Notes: a model not told the origin generated them from the letters alone. A DNA stretch of 64,000 nucleotides from JAAFHI01 sp039793685 (GCA_039793685.1 JBDRAL010000102.1:1-64000), one strand, 5' to 3'. Shown: positions 7,971 through 17,184, counted from the first letter of the stretch. Numbers and translations: made by a program.

Positions 7971-8972
7971 ATGAGGTTTACCCAGATGAACGTCGGTTTC
8001 TTACGGCGGGCCGGACAGCTTTCCCGGTTCGCGGTTTTCGGATTGGCGCTGGCCGGTCTCGGTTCAGTCGGTATCGGTACGACGGCGGCGTCCGTCCGGC
8101 AGCAGGCTCCCGCACCGAAGGCGGGGGAAAAGCCACAAGACCCCCCGAAGGAAGACGGGAAGGGGGCCAAGAAGGATGAAAAGAAGACCGACAAGCCGCA
8201 GGACGCCAAGTCGGTCGATCAGACGCCGAAGGCCGAAAAACCGAAAAAGCTCGGCAAACCGGAAACCTGGGATGGGGAAACGCTGGCCGAAGTCGTGATT
8301 TTCGCCTATGGCAGCCGTCCGGTCATCGAATATGTCTGTACCAACTCGCGCGAGGAAGGTTTCATCCGCATCGCGAACGGGGAGGACCGTCCTCCCATCG
8401 AGGGCAAATTCAAACAGTTCTACCTTCGCCGCGAGACTTCGGACCGCGACAATGTCCGCATCGAGGTCGAATTGCCCGACCCCCAGGGCGGTGCCCCCCA
8501 GGAACTGGCCTTCGGATTTAACGGATTCACCAACTGGGCAACCCAGAACCGACAACCAATTACCCTGACGCCTCAGGCCGAGGCCAGCTTCAAGGCATCG
8601 CTGACCAACGATTACATGTCACTCCTGCGGTTTCGCGAGGATGGTTCGAAGGTCGAAAAGATTCGTGATGAAAAAATTTCCGGAATCGACACCTTCGTCC
8701 TCGAACTGACCCGCCGGGACGGCACCAAGACCCGCTATTTCATCAGCTCCAAAACCTTCCACATTCTCCATCTGGAATATGAACTGAAGGATGCCGGGGT
8801 GGAAACTCCCGTCAAGTTCCGTGAATCCTTCTACGATTTCCGGGCTGTCCAGAATGTGCTGGTCCCGATGCGGAAGGTGTTGTACGAGGACGGCAAGTTC
8901 AAGCAGGAAATCGAACTTCGGGAAATCCGGTACCGCCTCGCCAAGCTTGATGAAGACATTTTCCGCAATTGA
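7971..8972 (+). CDS. Exported protein of unknown function, LolA-like beta-rich domain possible
   Basis: The 333-residue product has a signal-peptide-like N-terminus (basic residues, then a hydrophobic run to about residue 40, with two possible Met starts at 1 and 6). A Lys/Pro/Asp-rich flexible linker runs from about 45 to 97. The rest is beta-rich and ends FYDFRAVQNVLVPMRK and IELREIRYRLAKLDEDIF. That closing pattern is typical of periplasmic proteins with a LolA/LolB-like half-barrel that carry a lipid or reporter-type domain. No catalytic motif is visible. It is likely periplasmic or anchored to the inner membrane. The family is not recognised with confidence. The 7736-7970 gap upstream should hold its promoter, but I cannot single out boxes. 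Confidence 0.6.
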   Translation: MRFTQMNVGFLRRAGQLSRFAVFGLALAGLGSVGIGTTAASVRQQAPAPKAGEKPQDPPKEDGKGAKKDEKKTDKPQDAKSVDQTPKAEKPKKLGKPETWDGETLAEVVIFAYGSRPVIEYVCTNSREEGFIRIANGEDRPPIEGKFKQFYLRRETSDRDNVRIEVELPDPQGGAPQELAFGFNGFTNWATQNRQPITLTPQAEASFKASLTNDYMSLLRFREDGSKVEKIRDEKISGIDTFVLELTRRDGTKTRYFISSKTFHILHLEYELKDAGVETPVKFRESFYDFRAVQNVLVPMRKVLYEDGKFKQEIELREIRYRLAKLDEDIFRN

Positions 8973-9192
8973 ACTCTGTCGGCTCTGGCTCGGCGCCCGT
9001 CGAAAAAAACGCGAAACGGGCGTCGGCTTTTCCATCGGCGCGCGCGGCGTGGCTGAGACCTCGCTTTCGCCGGACGGGTTTGTCAGCATCGCTGGCCACG
9101 TCTGGGCCGCACGAGCTTCCGGAAGCGTCGCGCGTGGCTCCGAAGTTCGGGTCCTCGGAGCCGACGACTACCGACTGACCGTCGAAAAAATC

Positions 9193-9276
9193 GCCACAAA
9201 TTGCACGGATGACACAGATTCGGAGGCTTGAAACTCAAGTCGTTCCGGAATTTGTGGAATCCGTGTAATTTGTGGC
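9193..9276. repeat. Long imperfect palindrome (dispersed hairpin element) in the 8973-9305 gap
   Basis: Arms at 9193-9210 and 9259-9276 (GCCACAAATTGCACGGAT and its complement) match at 17 of 18 positions. Pairing continues inward with a few mismatches. A tip stem, CTTGA/TCAAG, lies at 9227-9231 and 9235-9239. The whole 84 bp can fold as one hairpin. It is too long and not U-tailed, so a simple terminator is unlikely and a REP/MITE-like dispersed repeat is more likely. The rest of the 333-bp gap between the exported-protein gene and pcrA shows no gene. Confidence 0.7.
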
Positions 9277-9305
9277 CATAAAACAAAGAACGGGAACGAA
9301 ACGGA

Positions 9306-11564
9306 ATGGATTTTCTTCACACGCTCAACCCCTCCCAGCGCGAGGCGGTGACGACGACCGACGGGCCGGTACTGGTGCTGGCGGGGGCCGGGTCGGGCAA
9401 GACGCGGGTCATTACCTACCGGATGGCCTACCTCATCGAGGAATGCGGCGTCCGTCCGGAAAACATTCTGGCCGTGACCTTTACCAACAAGGCTGCGGCG
9501 GAGATGAAGGAACGGGTCAACCACATCGTCCCTCCCGACCGTCGGCGGGGTGAAATGGTCGTCGCGACCTTCCACAGTTTCTGCGTCCGGGTGCTGCGGC
9601 GGCATCTCGACCGGTTCGGCGGGCACTACACGCGGGATTTCACGATTTACGACACCGACGAGCAGGGCAAGGTCGTCAAAACCTGCATGAAGGACCTGCA
9701 CATCGACGACAAGATGTTCCAGCCGCGCGCGATCCAGTTCGGCATCAGCGGCGCGAAAAACCGGGGATTCACGCCCGACGACCTGCTCCAGACGACTGAC
9801 ATCAAGCGCGCCACGACGGCGCGGGTGTTCAAGCTCTACGAAGAACGCATGGCGGCGGCCAACGCGCTCGACTTCGACGATCTTCTCTTAAAGACGGTCC
9901 GGCTGCTGAAGGGCTTTCCCGACATCGCCGATTACTACAACAACCGCTTCACGCACATCCTGATCGACGAATACCAGGACACCAACCCGCCGCAGTTCGA
10001 CCTCGTGCGGCTGCTCACGCAGGTCCGGCAGAACCTCTGCGTGGTGGGCGACCCGGACCAGTCGATCTACAAATTCCGCGCCGCCGACATCAAGAACATC
10101 CTCGAATTCGAAAAACATTACCCCGGCGCGAAGGCCATCGTGCTGGACGAGAACTACCGCTCGACGAAAACCATCCTCGATTCGGCCAACGCGGTCATCA
10201 AGAACAACAAGCAGCGGCGCGAAAAGGACCTTGTCACGAACAACCCGCGCGGGGAAAAGGTCCGGTTGTACGTCGCGGAGGCCGCCGAGGAGGAATCCGA
10301 TTTCGTCGTCCGCGAAATCAAGCGCTGGCAGGCCGGAAAAACGCTGGCGGAGGGGCAGGCAGCGGTGTTGTACCGCACCAACGCCCAGTCGCGTCTGTTT
10401 GAAGAAGCCTGTCGGCGGCACAATCTTCAATATGTACTGGTCGGCGGCTTTTCCTTTTATCAGCGGGCGGAAATCAAGGACGTCATCGCCTACCTCAAGC
10501 TCGCGATGAACCTCAACGACGACATGGCGTTCGAGCGGGTGGTCAACACGCCGCCGCGCGGCATCGGGAAAACCACGCTCGACCTGCTGGCGGAACGTTC
10601 GAAAAACGCCGGACTGTCGCGCTGGGAGGCGCTCGGGCAGGTTCTGGAGGAAAAGGCGGTCAACCAGCGGACGTGGAACGCGCTCGCCGGATTTTCCGGG
10701 CTGGTGAAAGCCATCGCGGGCAACGTCGGCTCACTTTCGCTATCGCAACTGCTCAAGCACGTCATCAAGCATTCCGGATATGAAAAGATGCTTCGCGACG
10801 AGCAGACCGAGGAAGCCGAAGGCCGCCTGCTCAACCTTGAAGAACTCGTGACGGCGGCGGTTGAAGCCGAGGAACGCGGCGAGGGCCTGCGCGATTTCAT
10901 TGACCACGCGGCGCTCGTCGCCGATACCGACGCGCTCAAGCAGGACGCCCCGCTGACCCTGATGACGATCCACAGTGCGAAGGGCCTCGAATTCCCGCTC
11001 GTGTTCGTGGTCGGAATGGAGGAAGGATTGTTTCCCCATTCCCGGTCCGCCGACGACAGCGCGGAACTCGAAGAAGAACGCCGACTCTGCTACGTCGCGC
11101 TCACGCGGGCGAAAAAACAGCTTTACGTCACCCATTCCGAGCGTCGGCGCGTCTACGGTGACGAATTTGCCACCCAGCCATCGCGGTTTCTGGATGAACT
11201 TCCGAAAGAACTGATCGAGGAATGCGAATCGCGCGCGCTGTTGCGCCGACGGATGGCCGAGCGAACCGCCCCGCAGTCGTCCGGCGGCAGTCAGCAGAGC
11301 TACGGCAGCGGATCGCGCCCCTTCGTCGGAAAGCGGGAAGCCTTTCAGCAGCAACGGTATGGACGACCCCAGCCGTACGTCGAGCGCCCGAGCGCGGCGA
11401 GCGACAGCGGCGGGAAGTACAAAACCGGCGACAAGGTCCGCCACGAGAAATACGGCGCGGGGCTGATCGTCCGCAAGCAGGACGACAAGATCGAAATCGC
11501 CTTTCCCGGCTACGGCATCAAGAAATTCATCGAAAGCGCTGTCAAACTTGAAAAGCTGAAATGA
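9306..11564 (+). CDS. pcrA: UvrD/PcrA-type superfamily 1 DNA helicase
   Basis: This 752-residue 3'-5' DNA helicase has all SF1A motifs: QREAV at the Q motif, Walker A GAGSGKTR (27-34), Walker B with DEYQDTN (about 221), GDPDQSIYKFRAA, ENYRS, and VALTRAKK near the end of domain 2A. The C-terminal 50 residues (GDKVRHEKYGAGLIV and EIAFPGYGIKKF) form the Tudor-like domain that lets PcrA/UvrD bind RNA polymerase. The role is in repair and in removing stalled complexes. Length fits PcrA (about 720-750). Its stop overlaps the start of the PAP2 gene by 4 bp, so the two are probably co-transcribed. Confidence 0.95.
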   Translation: MDFLHTLNPSQREAVTTTDGPVLVLAGAGSGKTRVITYRMAYLIEECGVRPENILAVTFTNKAAAEMKERVNHIVPPDRRRGEMVVATFHSFCVRVLRRHLDRFGGHYTRDFTIYDTDEQGKVVKTCMKDLHIDDKMFQPRAIQFGISGAKNRGFTPDDLLQTTDIKRATTARVFKLYEERMAAANALDFDDLLLKTVRLLKGFPDIADYYNNRFTHILIDEYQDTNPPQFDLVRLLTQVRQNLCVVGDPDQSIYKFRAADIKNILEFEKHYPGAKAIVLDENYRSTKTILDSANAVIKNNKQRREKDLVTNNPRGEKVRLYVAEAAEEESDFVVREIKRWQAGKTLAEGQAAVLYRTNAQSRLFEEACRRHNLQYVLVGGFSFYQRAEIKDVIAYLKLAMNLNDDMAFERVVNTPPRGIGKTTLDLLAERSKNAGLSRWEALGQVLEEKAVNQRTWNALAGFSGLVKAIAGNVGSLSLSQLLKHVIKHSGYEKMLRDEQTEEAEGRLLNLEELVTAAVEAEERGEGLRDFIDHAALVADTDALKQDAPLTLMTIHSAKGLEFPLVFVVGMEEGLFPHSRSADDSAELEEERRLCYVALTRAKKQLYVTHSERRRVYGDEFATQPSRFLDELPKELIEECESRALLRRRMAERTAPQSSGGSQQSYGSGSRPFVGKREAFQQQRYGRPQPYVERPSAASDSGGKYKTGDKVRHEKYGAGLIVRKQDDKIEIAFPGYGIKKFIESAVKLEKLK

Positions 11565-12244
11565 AACGCGCGCCGCTGTTTTCCGGATTCCTGACCCTGA
11601 TTTCCGCCGCCATCGCGGTGGCGGTCGTGGGCCATCCGTCGCCGTTCGGGTTCGACGTGGCGGCGACGCGCGCGCTCCAGACGTTTTCGCTGCTGACGTT
11701 CCCGATGGAAGTGATTTCGCTGCCGGGAAATTCGGCGATCTGGCAGGGGCTGGCGGTCGGCGTCATCTGTCTGGTGATTGCCCGATCCGGATTGAAACGG
11801 GAAGCGCTCGCCCTGTTGCTGGTCGCAAGCGGGGAATTTCTGCTCAACGGGCTGATCAAGTGGGCGATTCACCGGCCGCGTCCGACGGCCGCCGACGTTC
11901 ACGTTTTCGGTTTTGTCGGGGGATACAGCTTTCCTTCCGGGCACGTCATGTTTTACACCGCGTTTTACGGCGGTCTTTTTCTGTTGGCGGCGACGAAACT
12001 GCGGCGGGGAATCGGGCGTACCACGGTCATGGTCGTCTGCGCTATGCTCGTCGGGCTGGTCGGCGCGTCCCGGATGTACCTCGGCGCGCACTGGGCGAGC
12101 GATGTCGCCGCTGCTTACGCACTCGGGGCGGCGTGGCTGCTCGCGGTCGGCCGTCCGTTATGGCGTTCGGAGCCGGACGCTTCCTCTCAACCTGAATCAA
12201 CGCGACGTTCCGGAGGAAAAACCGATGTGGACTTGGCTGATTGA
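11561..12244 (+). CDS. PAP2-superfamily membrane phosphatase
   Basis: The 227-residue polytopic protein has the full PAP2 phosphatase signature: KWAIHRPRP (K100-x6-RP), PSGH at 125-128 and SRMYLGAHWASD at 170-181 (SR-x5-H-x3-D). About five membrane segments are visible. Relatives act on lipid phosphates such as undecaprenyl pyrophosphate or phosphatidylglycerol phosphate at the outer face of the inner membrane. The ATG overlaps the pcrA stop (ATGA). The C-terminal 25 residues are polar and extend past the last helix, overlapping the start of the next gene by 20 bp. The exact substrate cannot be told from sequence. Confidence 0.88.
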   Translation: MKRAPLFSGFLTLISAAIAVAVVGHPSPFGFDVAATRALQTFSLLTFPMEVISLPGNSAIWQGLAVGVICLVIARSGLKREALALLLVASGEFLLNGLIKWAIHRPRPTAADVHVFGFVGGYSFPSGHVMFYTAFYGGLFLLAATKLRRGIGRTTVMVVCAMLVGLVGASRMYLGAHWASDVAAAYALGAAWLLAVGRPLWRSEPDASSQPESTRRSGGKTDVDLAD

Positions 12245-12656
12245 CCTGATTTTAAAGTGGCTCGCGCCGTGGCTCCAGATTCCGTGGACGCGCATCTGGA
12301 TGTACCTCATCGCCTTTTATGTGACCTATTCGCTCTTTTCCATCTGGTCGAGTCGCTTCGCCGTCCGCGCGACGGGCGTGCGCGAGGCGACCTACAAACA
12401 GTCGGCCATCGTGCGTGGCATCGACATCGCGTTGATTGCGCTGGCGCTCGTGCTTCCCGTGCCGTGGTTCATCGCGCTGCCGGTGGCGCTCATTCTCCAG
12501 GTGGTGGCGTTCGGCGTGGTGTTCAAGGCCCCGGTCGGAAAAGCGATTGTCGGCGCGCTCCTCAACTGGGCGATGGCGGGCATGTTCACGGCGATTTATC
12601 TGTTGCTGCTCGGCCTCTACATTTGGTTCTTCCGCAGTCTGCCCTACGTCGCGTAG
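12225..12656 (+). CDS. Small polytopic membrane protein, unknown function
   Basis: The 143-residue product has about four hydrophobic helices (around 25-43, 66-82, 84-101 and 115-137) and a Trp-rich N-terminus (WTWLIDLILKWLAPW). The ATG at 12225 is preceded by a good SD (CGGAGGA at 12211-12217) and lies inside the last codons of the PAP2 gene, so translation is probably coupled. No catalytic motif is present. Context suggests a partner of the PAP2 phosphatase or an unrelated envelope role. I do not recognise the family. Confidence 0.7.
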   Translation: MWTWLIDLILKWLAPWLQIPWTRIWMYLIAFYVTYSLFSIWSSRFAVRATGVREATYKQSAIVRGIDIALIALALVLPVPWFIALPVALILQVVAFGVVFKAPVGKAIVGALLNWAMAGMFTAIYLLLLGLYIWFFRSLPYVA

Positions 12657-12777
12657 ACTCGAAACAGTTTTTATCCACGGTCCGTCCGCCCGGACGGACC
12701 GTCATCATTCCCGGTTTCCGCGCCGCCCGCCTCATCCCCCTGGGCGCGCGTCCGATGCTCTCAAGGTTTTACATCCA

Positions 12778-14364
12778 ATGAAGTACAAGGTTTTGGTCTG
12801 CGGCAATCTCGCGGAGGATGGACTGGCCATTCTGCGCGATGCCGAAAACATCGAACTCGACGTCAAACCCGAACTCAAGGAAGACGAACTGATCACGGCC
12901 ATTCCCGGCTACCACGGGCTGGTGGTCCGCAGCGACACCAAACCGACGGCGAACGTGATTGCCGCCGCCGACCACCTCAAGGTCATCGGACGCGCGGGCA
13001 CGGGCGTGGACAACATCGACGTTCCGGCGGCCACCCAGCGCGGCGTCGTCGTGATGAACACCCCCGGCGGAAACACGGTCACGACCGCCGAGCATGCCTT
13101 CGCACTGATGATGGCGATGGCCCGCAACATCCCGCAGGGCACGCTTTCGCTCAAAAACGGCAAGTGGGAGCGTAAAAAGTACACCGGCGTCGAACTCTAC
13201 GACAAAACCCTCGGCGTTCTGGGCGTGGGCCGCATCGGCGGCATCGTCGCCAACCGCGGGACAGCGTTCGGGATGCACCCCATCGGCTATGACCCGTATT
13301 TGACGAAGGACGCGGCCGCCAAGCTCGGCATCGAACTCGTTTCGCTCGACCAGTTGTTTGCCCGGTCGGATTTCATCTCGATTCATACGCCGCTGACGCC
13401 GGAAACCCGGCACATCGTCGGGAAGGACGCCTTCGCGAAGATGAAACCGGGCGTACGCATCGTGAATTGCGCCCGCGGCGGGCTGATTGACGAAGTCGCG
13501 CTGGCGGAAGCGCTTCAAAACGGGACGGTCGCCGCCGCCGCGCTCGACGTGTTCGAGCAGGAGCCGCCCCCGGCGGACCATCCGCTGCTCGGTCTCGACA
13601 ATGTCATCTACACGCCGCACCTCGGGGCCTCGACGACCGAGGCGCAGGTCAACGTGGCGGTCGCCATCGCGAAGCAACTGGTGGATTTCTTCTCGACCGG
13701 CGCGGTGTTCGGCGCGGTCAACGCCCCGTCGGTGAGCGGGGAACTGCTGGCGGAACTCAAGCCCTACATCGAACTCGGCCAGAAGCTCGGCTCGTTTCAG
13801 GGGCAGGCGTTCGGGAGCAACGTCACGCGGGTGGTGATCGAATACAGCGGCGCGGTCGCGAATCTCGACACCCGTCCGATTACGCAGGCGGTACTGGTCG
13901 GCCTCATGACCGGCACGAGCAACCGGCTCAACTTCGTCAACGCCTCGCTGATTGCGGAAGAACGCGGAATTTCGGTTTCCGAATCGAAAAACCGTTCGGC
14001 GAAGGATTTCGCGAGCCTGATTTCAATCTGGACCGAGACGGAATCGGGCGAAAGCGATGTCGCGGGCGCGATTTTCCGTGAAAAGGATTTGCGGATTGTC
14101 CGCGTGAACGGTTTCCCGCTCGAAGCGATTCCGAAGGGCAACATGCTGCTCTGCACGAACCGCGACGTACCGGGCACGCTCGGACGCATCTGCGCGGTGC
14201 TGGGCGAAAACGAAGTCAACATCGCCCGGCTCTACCTCGGGCGGAAGGAAATGGGCGGCACGGCGATTTCGCTCATCCAGGTGGACTCGCCCGCGAGCGA
14301 GGATGTGATGGCGAAACTGGCGGAAATTCCCGAAGTTCTCAAATCCCGCCGGATTCAACTGTAA
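12778..14364 (+). CDS. serA: D-3-phosphoglycerate dehydrogenase
   Basis: This 528-residue long-type SerA catalyses NAD-dependent oxidation of 3-phosphoglycerate to 3-phosphohydroxypyruvate, the first step of serine synthesis. Visible parts are the split substrate-binding domain, the Rossmann motif GVGRIG (about 149-154), the catalytic Arg in NCARGG (about 230), Glu in FEQEPP (about 262) and His in TPHLGAST (about 280). An intervening ASB domain (about 320-450) and a C-terminal ACT domain beginning DVPGTLGRICAVLGENEVNI follow. The ACT domain usually senses serine. The start at 12778 gives the normal length of this class. It stands alone and is followed by a strong hairpin. Confidence 0.95.
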   Translation: MKYKVLVCGNLAEDGLAILRDAENIELDVKPELKEDELITAIPGYHGLVVRSDTKPTANVIAAADHLKVIGRAGTGVDNIDVPAATQRGVVVMNTPGGNTVTTAEHAFALMMAMARNIPQGTLSLKNGKWERKKYTGVELYDKTLGVLGVGRIGGIVANRGTAFGMHPIGYDPYLTKDAAAKLGIELVSLDQLFARSDFISIHTPLTPETRHIVGKDAFAKMKPGVRIVNCARGGLIDEVALAEALQNGTVAAAALDVFEQEPPPADHPLLGLDNVIYTPHLGASTTEAQVNVAVAIAKQLVDFFSTGAVFGAVNAPSVSGELLAELKPYIELGQKLGSFQGQAFGSNVTRVVIEYSGAVANLDTRPITQAVLVGLMTGTSNRLNFVNASLIAEERGISVSESKNRSAKDFASLISIWTETESGESDVAGAIFREKDLRIVRVNGFPLEAIPKGNMLLCTNRDVPGTLGRICAVLGENEVNIARLYLGRKEMGGTAISLIQVDSPASEDVMAKLAEIPEVLKSRRIQL

Positions 14365-14384
14365 GATTCGGCCTTTTCAACCTT

Positions 14385-14431
14385 CGCGGCGGACGGAAAC
14401 CGGTGATTCATACCGTTTTTCGTCCGCCGCG
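14385..14431. terminator. Hairpin between convergent serA and the kinase-FGE gene
   Basis: CGCGGCGGACG (14385-14395) pairs perfectly with CGTCCGCCGCG (14421-14431), and more pairing (AAACCGG with CCGTTTTT) continues inside. It sits between the two gene ends and could serve both strands. There is no clean U-tract outside the stem, so factor-independent function is probable but not certain. Confidence 0.6.
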
Positions 14432-14460
14432 TGTCGTCTGCCGAAGTTTCTTGAAGCGCC

Positions 14461-16551
14461 TCAACCGTTCACGGGCCGCGCCAGGACGCGGAAGCCGATG
14501 TAGTTGAGTCGGGCGAGCGGGTTCATCCGGCCCCGAAAGGCCGACCGGCAGCGGTTGCCCCGCGTATTCCACGCGCCGCCGCGCAGCACTTTGAACCGAC
14601 CCTCGGCGGGGCCGGTCGGATCGACCGCCGGGGCCGCCGCGTAGTACTCCCGGTCGAACCAGTCGTTGCACCATTCCATGACGTTCCCGTGCATGTCGAA
14701 CAATCCAAAGGCGTTCGGCTGCTTCTTCCCGACCGGATGCGTCCGGCAGTCATTGGCTTTCAACGTGTTTTCAAGGTACTCCCTCTGACTGATTCGGTCC
14801 TTTACATAAAAGGCATCGTAGGCGTCGATCCGTTCGCGTCCGGAATTGGCGGCGTACCATCCCATTTCCTCCAGGTCGCCAGCGTAGTCGCCCTTCGTCC
14901 CCGCGCGGCATGCGTATTCCCATTCGGCCTCGGTCGGCAGGGCGTAGCAGTGGCCGTCTTCAAGCCGGTTCAGCCGGAGGATGAATTCCTGGCAGTCCTC
15001 CCAACTCACCGAATCAACCGGCAGATCGTCGCCCGGGAAAAAAGAGGGATTCGGATTCAGCGGGCGCTTGACACGCGGCAGGCTTTCCGCGACGTAGCGC
15101 CATTGCTTCTGGGTAATCTGGTGCCGTCCAAGATAAAAGGAGCGGTTGATCGTCACCGGGCGGGACGGGCGTTCGCGGCTGAAATCGGCCTTCCGGTGAT
15201 ATTTTTCGAAAACCGTTCGCGACCAGCGTTCTTCGTCGGTCGGTTCAGAACCCATCCGGAAGCGTCCGCCGGGAATCAGGATCAGCTTGATTCCGGGCGC
15301 GTTACGGTATTCGTGGCGCAGGCCGGACCCGATGGAAACGGTCGTCTCGCCGCCCGGCTCGACATTCACTCTCTGAATGAAGGGGTCGCGTCCCTTGACC
15401 CAGCCGGAGACCTCGACGGTTTTTCCCGCCGGAAGGTCGGTTACGCGGAAGCAGTCGCCGATCAGTCGAGACACGCCAACCGGTTTGCCGTCCACCAGGA
15501 TTTCGATGCCGGTGTTTTCGGCGCGGATGACGAGCGTGCCGGTCGGAATGTCGCGAATGATTTCGAGCCGTTCGGGCGTGATGTCGCCCCGGTCGTCGAG
15601 GGCGAGGCCGCTGATTGCGAGGTTGAACGCCTTGTGAAGCTCGCGAACGGTCTGGAATCGTTCTTCTCGCTTGTTCCGCAGCGCCTTGTGGACGACCTGA
15701 AGGACGGCGTCGGGGACGCTCGGCGGGGCGATACGGCGAAGTTCGTGAAACTCGGATGAAAAATGTTTTCGGTGAAGTTCAAGATCGCCGAGATTCTGGA
15801 GCATTTTTTCATCGGGAAGCCGACCGGTCAGCAACTCGAACAGAACCAGTCCGAGGCTGAAGACGTCGGCGCGGGCGTCGTGGATGCGGTCCGAATCCCA
15901 TTGTTCGGGCGCCATGTAGCGGGGGCTGCCGATGAGCGTGCCGGGAACGGTCCGGGCCTGGGAAATTCGAAAGACGTCCTTGGCGAACTCGAAGTCGATG
16001 ATTTTGAGGCGGTTGAAGTCGCCGTTGAGCAGCATCGCGTTGTCCGGCGTAAGGTCGCGATGCACGATCCCCTGATCATGAATGGAGGCGACGCCGTCGC
16101 AGAGCTGGTTGAAAATCACCGTCGCCACGTTTGAATCGAGGCCGTCGGGATGTCGGAGCAGAAATTCCTTGAGGGTGACGCCCTTCGCCAGTTCCATGAC
16201 CAGATAGAACCGGTCGGTCAGTTGGCAGAACGCGGCGTCCACGACCCGGGCGACATGGCGGTTGCGGACCTTGGCGCTGTTGCGCGCTTCGCGCAGAAAC
16301 CGTTTGTCGCGGCGGGTGGTCGCGTCGTCCTGGGGGGCGCTCAGTTTCGGAAGTTTGATGGCCCATTCCTCACCCGTCAGGATGTGCAGTCCCCGATAGA
16401 CCACCCCGAAACGGCCATCGCCAATCCGTTCGACCAGCCGGAACTTCTGGTCGAGCAGAAACGGCTTGAGCGTTGTCCCGTGTTGCGGGCAGATCGAGGT
16501 TTCGGGACCGAAGGTTCGTTTACAGGTCGGGCAGTACGTTTCCAAGTTCAC
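14461..16551 (-). CDS. Zinc ribbon-Ser/Thr protein kinase-FGE (sulfatase-modifying-factor fold) fusion
   Basis: The 696-residue protein starts at GTG with SD GGAG. Residues 7-24 form a CxxC...CxxH zinc ribbon. Residues of about 36-320 are a Hanks-type kinase: Gly loop GDGRFG (44-49), Lys66 in WAIK, HRDLTPDN (164-171) and DFE at 186-188. The usual catalytic-loop Lys is Thr and the DFG Gly is Glu, so activity may be altered. Residues of about 340-410 look like a PEGA-type beta domain (TGIEILVDGKPVGVSR, PAGKTVEVSGW). Residues of about 420-694 are an FGE/SUMF1 domain (GGRFRMGS, LPTEAEWEYACRAG, DMHGNVMEWCNDW, LRGGAW). The Cys pair of true FGE is not evident near RCRSAFRG, so this domain may bind ligands rather than make formylglycine. 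There is no transmembrane segment. The arrangement resembles Pkn1-like proteins. Confidence 0.88.
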   Translation of the reverse strand: MNLETYCPTCKRTFGPETSICPQHGTTLKPFLLDQKFRLVERIGDGRFGVVYRGLHILTGEEWAIKLPKLSAPQDDATTRRDKRFLREARNSAKVRNRHVARVVDAAFCQLTDRFYLVMELAKGVTLKEFLLRHPDGLDSNVATVIFNQLCDGVASIHDQGIVHRDLTPDNAMLLNGDFNRLKIIDFEFAKDVFRISQARTVPGTLIGSPRYMAPEQWDSDRIHDARADVFSLGLVLFELLTGRLPDEKMLQNLGDLELHRKHFSSEFHELRRIAPPSVPDAVLQVVHKALRNKREERFQTVRELHKAFNLAISGLALDDRGDITPERLEIIRDIPTGTLVIRAENTGIEILVDGKPVGVSRLIGDCFRVTDLPAGKTVEVSGWVKGRDPFIQRVNVEPGGETTVSIGSGLRHEYRNAPGIKLILIPGGRFRMGSEPTDEERWSRTVFEKYHRKADFSRERPSRPVTINRSFYLGRHQITQKQWRYVAESLPRVKRPLNPNPSFFPGDDLPVDSVSWEDCQEFILRLNRLEDGHCYALPTEAEWEYACRAGTKGDYAGDLEEMGWYAANSGRERIDAYDAFYVKDRISQREYLENTLKANDCRTHPVGKKQPNAFGLFDMHGNVMEWCNDWFDREYYAAAPAVDPTGPAEGRFKVLRGGAWNTRGNRCRSAFRGRMNPLARLNYIGFRVLARPVNG

Positions 16552-16749
16552 GATCTCCGTCGGCTCGGTAAACGGGATGCGGGGATGCCCGAATCCTGCC
16601 TGATGCGGGTTTCACATAACAATAGGCTTGACGAGGTGTTTTCATGGACAAATGACAGTTTTCGGCGTCTTTACCATTGAATTGCATCTACCCTGCCTCT
16701 TTTGTGTCAGAAAAATGTTCCACTCTACGCTGATAAAAATGAGGCTGGA

Positions 16750-17013
16750 CAGTTTTCAAATGAGTGCATCTTCTGAGGCACGCCGAAGGTGTGCCGGGAA
16801 ATTAGCCGGTGGTGGAGCGCAGCAAAACCACCGGTTTCGTGTCATCAAAACCTTTCGCACGCCGAAGGTGTGCGGGGATGGCGTTTCCTCGCACACCTTC
16901 GGCGTGCGGTTCATTTTTGCCGTTCTATTCCGGTGGTTTCGCTGCGCTCCACCACCGGCTAATTTCCTCGCATCCCTCCGGGATGCGGCTTGGTCGCCAA
17001 CAACTGAAAACTG
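16750..17013. repeat. Large nested palindromic element in the 16552-17184 gap
   Basis: Nested inverted repeats are seen directly. Terminal 9-bp arms CAGTTTTCA/TGAAAACTG lie at 16750-16758 and 17005-17013. Arms of 38 bp at 16797-16834 and 16930-16967 have one mismatch. Perfect 19-bp arms lie at 16856-16874 and 16890-16908 (CGCACGCCGAAGGTGTGCG). A third copy of the GCACGCCGAAGGTGTGC unit lies at about 16778-16794, and a small GCATCCC/GGGATGC stem lies near 16970-16986. No protein is encoded. It looks like a MITE/REP-type element. The remaining bases of this 633-bp gap are AT-richer than the surroundings and show no gene, but must hold the promoters of the kinase gene (-) and the next gene (+). 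Confidence 0.8.
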
Positions 17014-17184
17014 CTTTAAATTTACTGCGGGCATAAAATTGTTTTTCGATTCTTTTTTCAAAACGTCATGTTTGTGGAATCTTCTGAAGTTCTCCAAAAG
17101 AGTTTTTAGCCAAACATTTATCAAGTTATCATTTCATCCGCTTGACCATTTTTTTGATCTTAATCTCCAACGAGGTGTGTGTTT

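Noticed and set aside
12436..12777. Upstream extension of serA
   Set aside because: It overlaps the small membrane protein gene in another frame and is Arg/Cys-rich. SerA of normal length starts at 12778.
14461..15100. FGE-fold C-terminus as the variable target of a diversity-generating retroelement
   Set aside because: No reverse transcriptase, template repeat or Avd-like gene is visible in the window.
14689..15759. Long plus-strand frame opposite the kinase-FGE gene
   Set aside because: Antisense shadow of the FGE and PEGA-like regions.
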